A stretch of 64,000 nucleotides of DNA from Tanypteryx hageni (Eukaryota; Arthropoda; Insecta; Odonata; Petaluridae), in assembly GCA_028673005.1 (NCBI GenBank), contig CM054116.1, forward strand, positions 81,418,572-81,482,571, read 5' to 3'. The position numbers were made by a program, and so were the translations under genes. The notes beneath the pieces are model-generated. The model was not told where the DNA came from. It did no database searches and was given only the letters and a program-made list of their open reading frames with translations. Positions 61,080-64,000 of this stretch are shown here, one piece after another; positions within the stretch are counted from its first letter, which is position 1, and each line of letters starts with the position of its first letter.

Positions 61080-61560
61080 GTCATATCCTGCTTCTATTCT
61101 CTCGCCTCTCCCTCCTCCCGACCGCACATCCCCTCCCTACCTCCCACCTCATCCTCTCCTCACCTCCCACGCCATCTCCCTCTTTTTCCCATCCCTCTAT
61201 CTCTTCCCCTTTGGAGATGCCAATCTCACGCCATATCCTACCTTATTCTCCCATAACTCTCTTCTCCTAACTCACTCTTCGCACTTCTGTCCTTGGTTCC
61301 TTGCCTCGCCCACTTTTATATTCTTTCCTCTCGTGTCCTTTCTTTTGTGTGTGAAGTGAAAGAGGGAGATTGGAGAAGAATGTTGAGAGAGGAAAGATAT
61401 TGTGTGGGAAGGAACTCGCATGACGGGGATCCAGTTCCCAGCAGGTACAGCTCGCCTAATTCTCTCCCTCGCCATATCTTTATCTCCCTATTTCTCCATT
61501 TCTCTCTCTCTCTCCCTCTCTTATTCTCTCTTTCTCTCCCACCTTTCTTCTTCTTCTTGG
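61080..61560. repeat. Pyrimidine-rich low-complexity patches
   Basis: CT-rich at 61090-61340 and 61455-61560. Plus frames of 89-148 codons here are Ser/Leu/Pro-rich and compositional. Confidence 0.7.
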
Positions 61561-62799
61561 CCGTTGATTGGTGTCCATATCCCGTCGGAGTTTTTGAAAG
61601 TTATCTTCCGGAAATTGAATATTTTCCACCAAATACAGGAAAAGTCACGCTTTCGGGTGTGCATGGAGGAAAGGGAAACAGTAGGTGGTGGCACGGGATA
61701 AAAGTTTCAGACACCGTGATGCTATATTTTTTTAAATAAATGATAGTTTTTATTGTGTCTTGCATACCATAGAAAGGCATTTAGAGAATCGTAAAAATAC
61801 TGGATGTTCGTTCGTATGAAAATACTTTCTTTCACTGCATATTTGTACTGTAAACACGCCCAATTATGAGTGCCTCTTGTATGCGGAATCGACGAAGTGC
61901 ATTCACCCGATTAACAAATATCTCACCCGCCACCTATAAACTCATTCGATCGAGATTTAAATCTTTTTACCCACAACATTTCTCAAAAAATCGACGGTTA
62001 TTAAGTTTTGAAACGTCGCGTCAGGCATTTGAAAATGATTAAAAATATTCTGCGACGAACTGGCTATTTTTTCAGAGTGATAAATTGCTATCCTTCTGGA
62101 TGTGACGCGACATGAATTCCATTGCCTCCCATGAGCGAAATTCTCGTCACGATCTTCTCTGACGCGTTCCCCGTAAAATTTTTCGAATGTTGTGAAATTT
62201 ATGCTAATTTTCGGCTTAAAAATCACTTACGTCGGCAAGTATCCCGTTGCGAGAATCGATATAAATGCATGAGGTATTGCAATAAACTTGTGTACCAGTC
62301 GTACCGATTCATGGCTGTAGGATTTGACGCTTGTGGCAGTTTTGATAAACTCCTCCCATGGAAGAAGTTTCTCAGAATATTACTTTATTCACTTGCAATG
62401 AAGAGCAATTTCATTCTAATTTATATTAGTATAATGTTTTTACAACGACTTAAATATTTATAAAAACGGACCGATGGATTTTTACGTATTTTGTTTGAAG
62501 TGTGAGGTACCCACAGTAAGGGATGCGTGTGGCTTATGCCACTTTTACCGCACCCCTAGCTACTCCTATGACCTGATAATACACGCTGTATAGTCTTATA
62601 CAGTATTCTCTATGCCCTGTAAAAACCGCTTGTGCACGATTTGCGGGCAAAGCACATTTTCCTTTTTCCTGCGCAAGCCATTAAAAGTAATGTCGATAGA
62701 TCGACGCTAAACTACGCAAAACGACTGAATTTGCATGGAACATTATCCCTCGTCCCACTCCCAAGGTTTCCCATCGCCTTCTTTTTTATAAATATTATA
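61561..62799. other. Non-coding stretch
   Basis: Mixed DNA; a plus frame at 62122-62463 (113 codons) overlaps a minus frame and has no recognisable domain. Confidence 0.4.
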
Positions 62800-63180
62800 T
62801 TTCCCGGGATTTTCTCACGGAACCTCCATCCGTCTTCCTCACAATTTTTTCTCCGTCCCAAAACCAATCATCTCCTTTCCCACAATATCATCCACTCTTC
62901 TCCCTACGTCACCGTCCCTCACGTCAACGTCACCTCCCGCTGTCCATTCCTTCGCTCTCCCCCTCCTCTTCCACCTCCTCCCGAAGAATCCTCCCTCCTT
63001 TCCACGCCCACTCCTCCCCACTTTCGCTAAAGACTTTCATTCGATCTCCATTTTCAAGCAATTGTTCGTCTCGAGTATTGACTCTCCTTTCCATTTTCTC
63101 CACTCCGTCCACCCCTTTTCTCCTCTCCTCTCCTCTTTTAACTCTGTCTACGCTTTTAACGCATTATCCTACTTTCTTTT
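62800..63180. repeat. Pyrimidine-rich low-complexity tract
   Basis: CTCC/TCCC-rich on the plus strand; the overlapping frames on both strands reflect composition. Confidence 0.7.
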
Positions 63181-64000
63181 CTGTTGTATTTTTAAAACTC
63201 CTGCGTCGGGCGCCCTCAGACTTGTTTATTCCGAAGTACCAGAAGGTATTCCAAAAATAATTCGCCCATACACGTGAGAAAGCCCGTTCGGCATTGGTAG
63301 TATTTATTTATTTTTTCGAATTGCAATTTTCGTGAATCGAGTTTTTTTTTAAATAAAACGTAAACCCTTCGTGCGAACAGCGAGGATGAAAGTATTAATT
63401 TCGCATCTGGTGGAGAGATATCGCGTATGTGGAACGCAGACTATTAACAAAATAAATATTAAAAAATGAAATCGATGGGCGCAGGTCGAGTCCCTATTTA
63501 ATTTTAAAAGCCAGTTCCATTCTCTCATTCTGTTCGTAATTTTTTTTAGGTATTGATGCGAGTAACTCAAAAACGGTCAGCTCGATTTCGATTAACTCTT
63601 CGACAAATACTTTGCGTTTCAGACGGGCCATCGCCCATAGTGAGGGCATTGATTTGATTCCAGTAGAGTTAACTTTATCTGTTTGATTAACATATGGGTG
63701 AGTGTGGAAATTTTTTCGCTGACATTTTGGAATAGTCGGAATCGATATCTGAGCTTGAGGCTTGAACGAGTTGTTGTTAACAAGAACAAAGGATATGTTT
63801 CCGATCAATAAAATTTGTATAATTTTCGAATTATCTTGAAATTTTATTTCAAATTCTAAAAAAGAAAAATTCTCAATACTTTAACGATGAAAGATTATTG
63901 TTGCCATGGCTACTTCTCAAATTATTGCTGCGTTTGAGCTCCATCAATCCGATCTCAATCAATTTTAGCAGCAGGGATTTAACTGCTGGAGTATCTTTCC
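63181..64000. other. AT-rich end of window
   Basis: A minus frame of 104 codons at 63494-63808 has no recognisable domain. Nothing else seen. Confidence 0.4.

Overview
The window is eukaryotic and reads like the genome of an arthropod, most likely an insect with a large, repeat-rich genome. It is AT-rich, has no prokaryotic operon layout, and carries many microsatellites, two kinds of non-LTR retrotransposon, tRNA-derived SINEs, hAT- and Tc1-like miniature transposons and foldback elements. No dense coding region, rRNA, functional tRNA or CRISPR array was found. No species can be named from the sequence.

The only host gene I can argue for is a long, intron-dominated gene on the plus strand. 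Four putative internal exons have good acceptor sites and mostly good donor sites: 17947-18174, 39276-39346, 45798-46152 and 52235-52485. A weaker candidate first coding exon lies at 3339-3380. All four junction phases agree (1/1, 1/1, 0/0, 1/1), giving one open frame across introns of about 6 to 21 kb. I do not recognise the protein, and both its 3' end and probably its promoter lie outside what I can define.

Most of the rest is mobile DNA inside or around these introns. 1.6-2.1 kb: a hAT-type MITE with a perfect 8-bp target duplication. 12.0-14.4 kb: a cluster of (TA)n-bordered foldback repeats, one a perfect 121-bp inverted repeat, another with a broken LINE lying between its arms. 16.1-17.9 kb: a second LINE with one in-frame stop. 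18.9-19.5 kb: a decayed relative of the first LINE. 21.7-22.6 kb: a dispersed repeat interrupted by a Tc1-like MITE; an uninterrupted copy at 36.1-36.5 kb supplies the empty site. 57.9-59.4 kb: a foldback transposon whose arms are built from short tandem repeats.

tRNA-derived SINEs lie at 6.6, 26.1 and 48.5 kb. Their 3' tail resembles short fragments at 21.05, 32.1, 35.05, 40.85 and 58.1 kb, several of which run directly into CT-rich or TATC simple repeats. Strand-asymmetric purine/pyrimidine tracts (29.3-30.2, 53.4-54.9 kb and others) produce long false reading frames rich in Leu, Ser and Pro. Everything here rests on reading the sequence; no database search or splice predictor was run.
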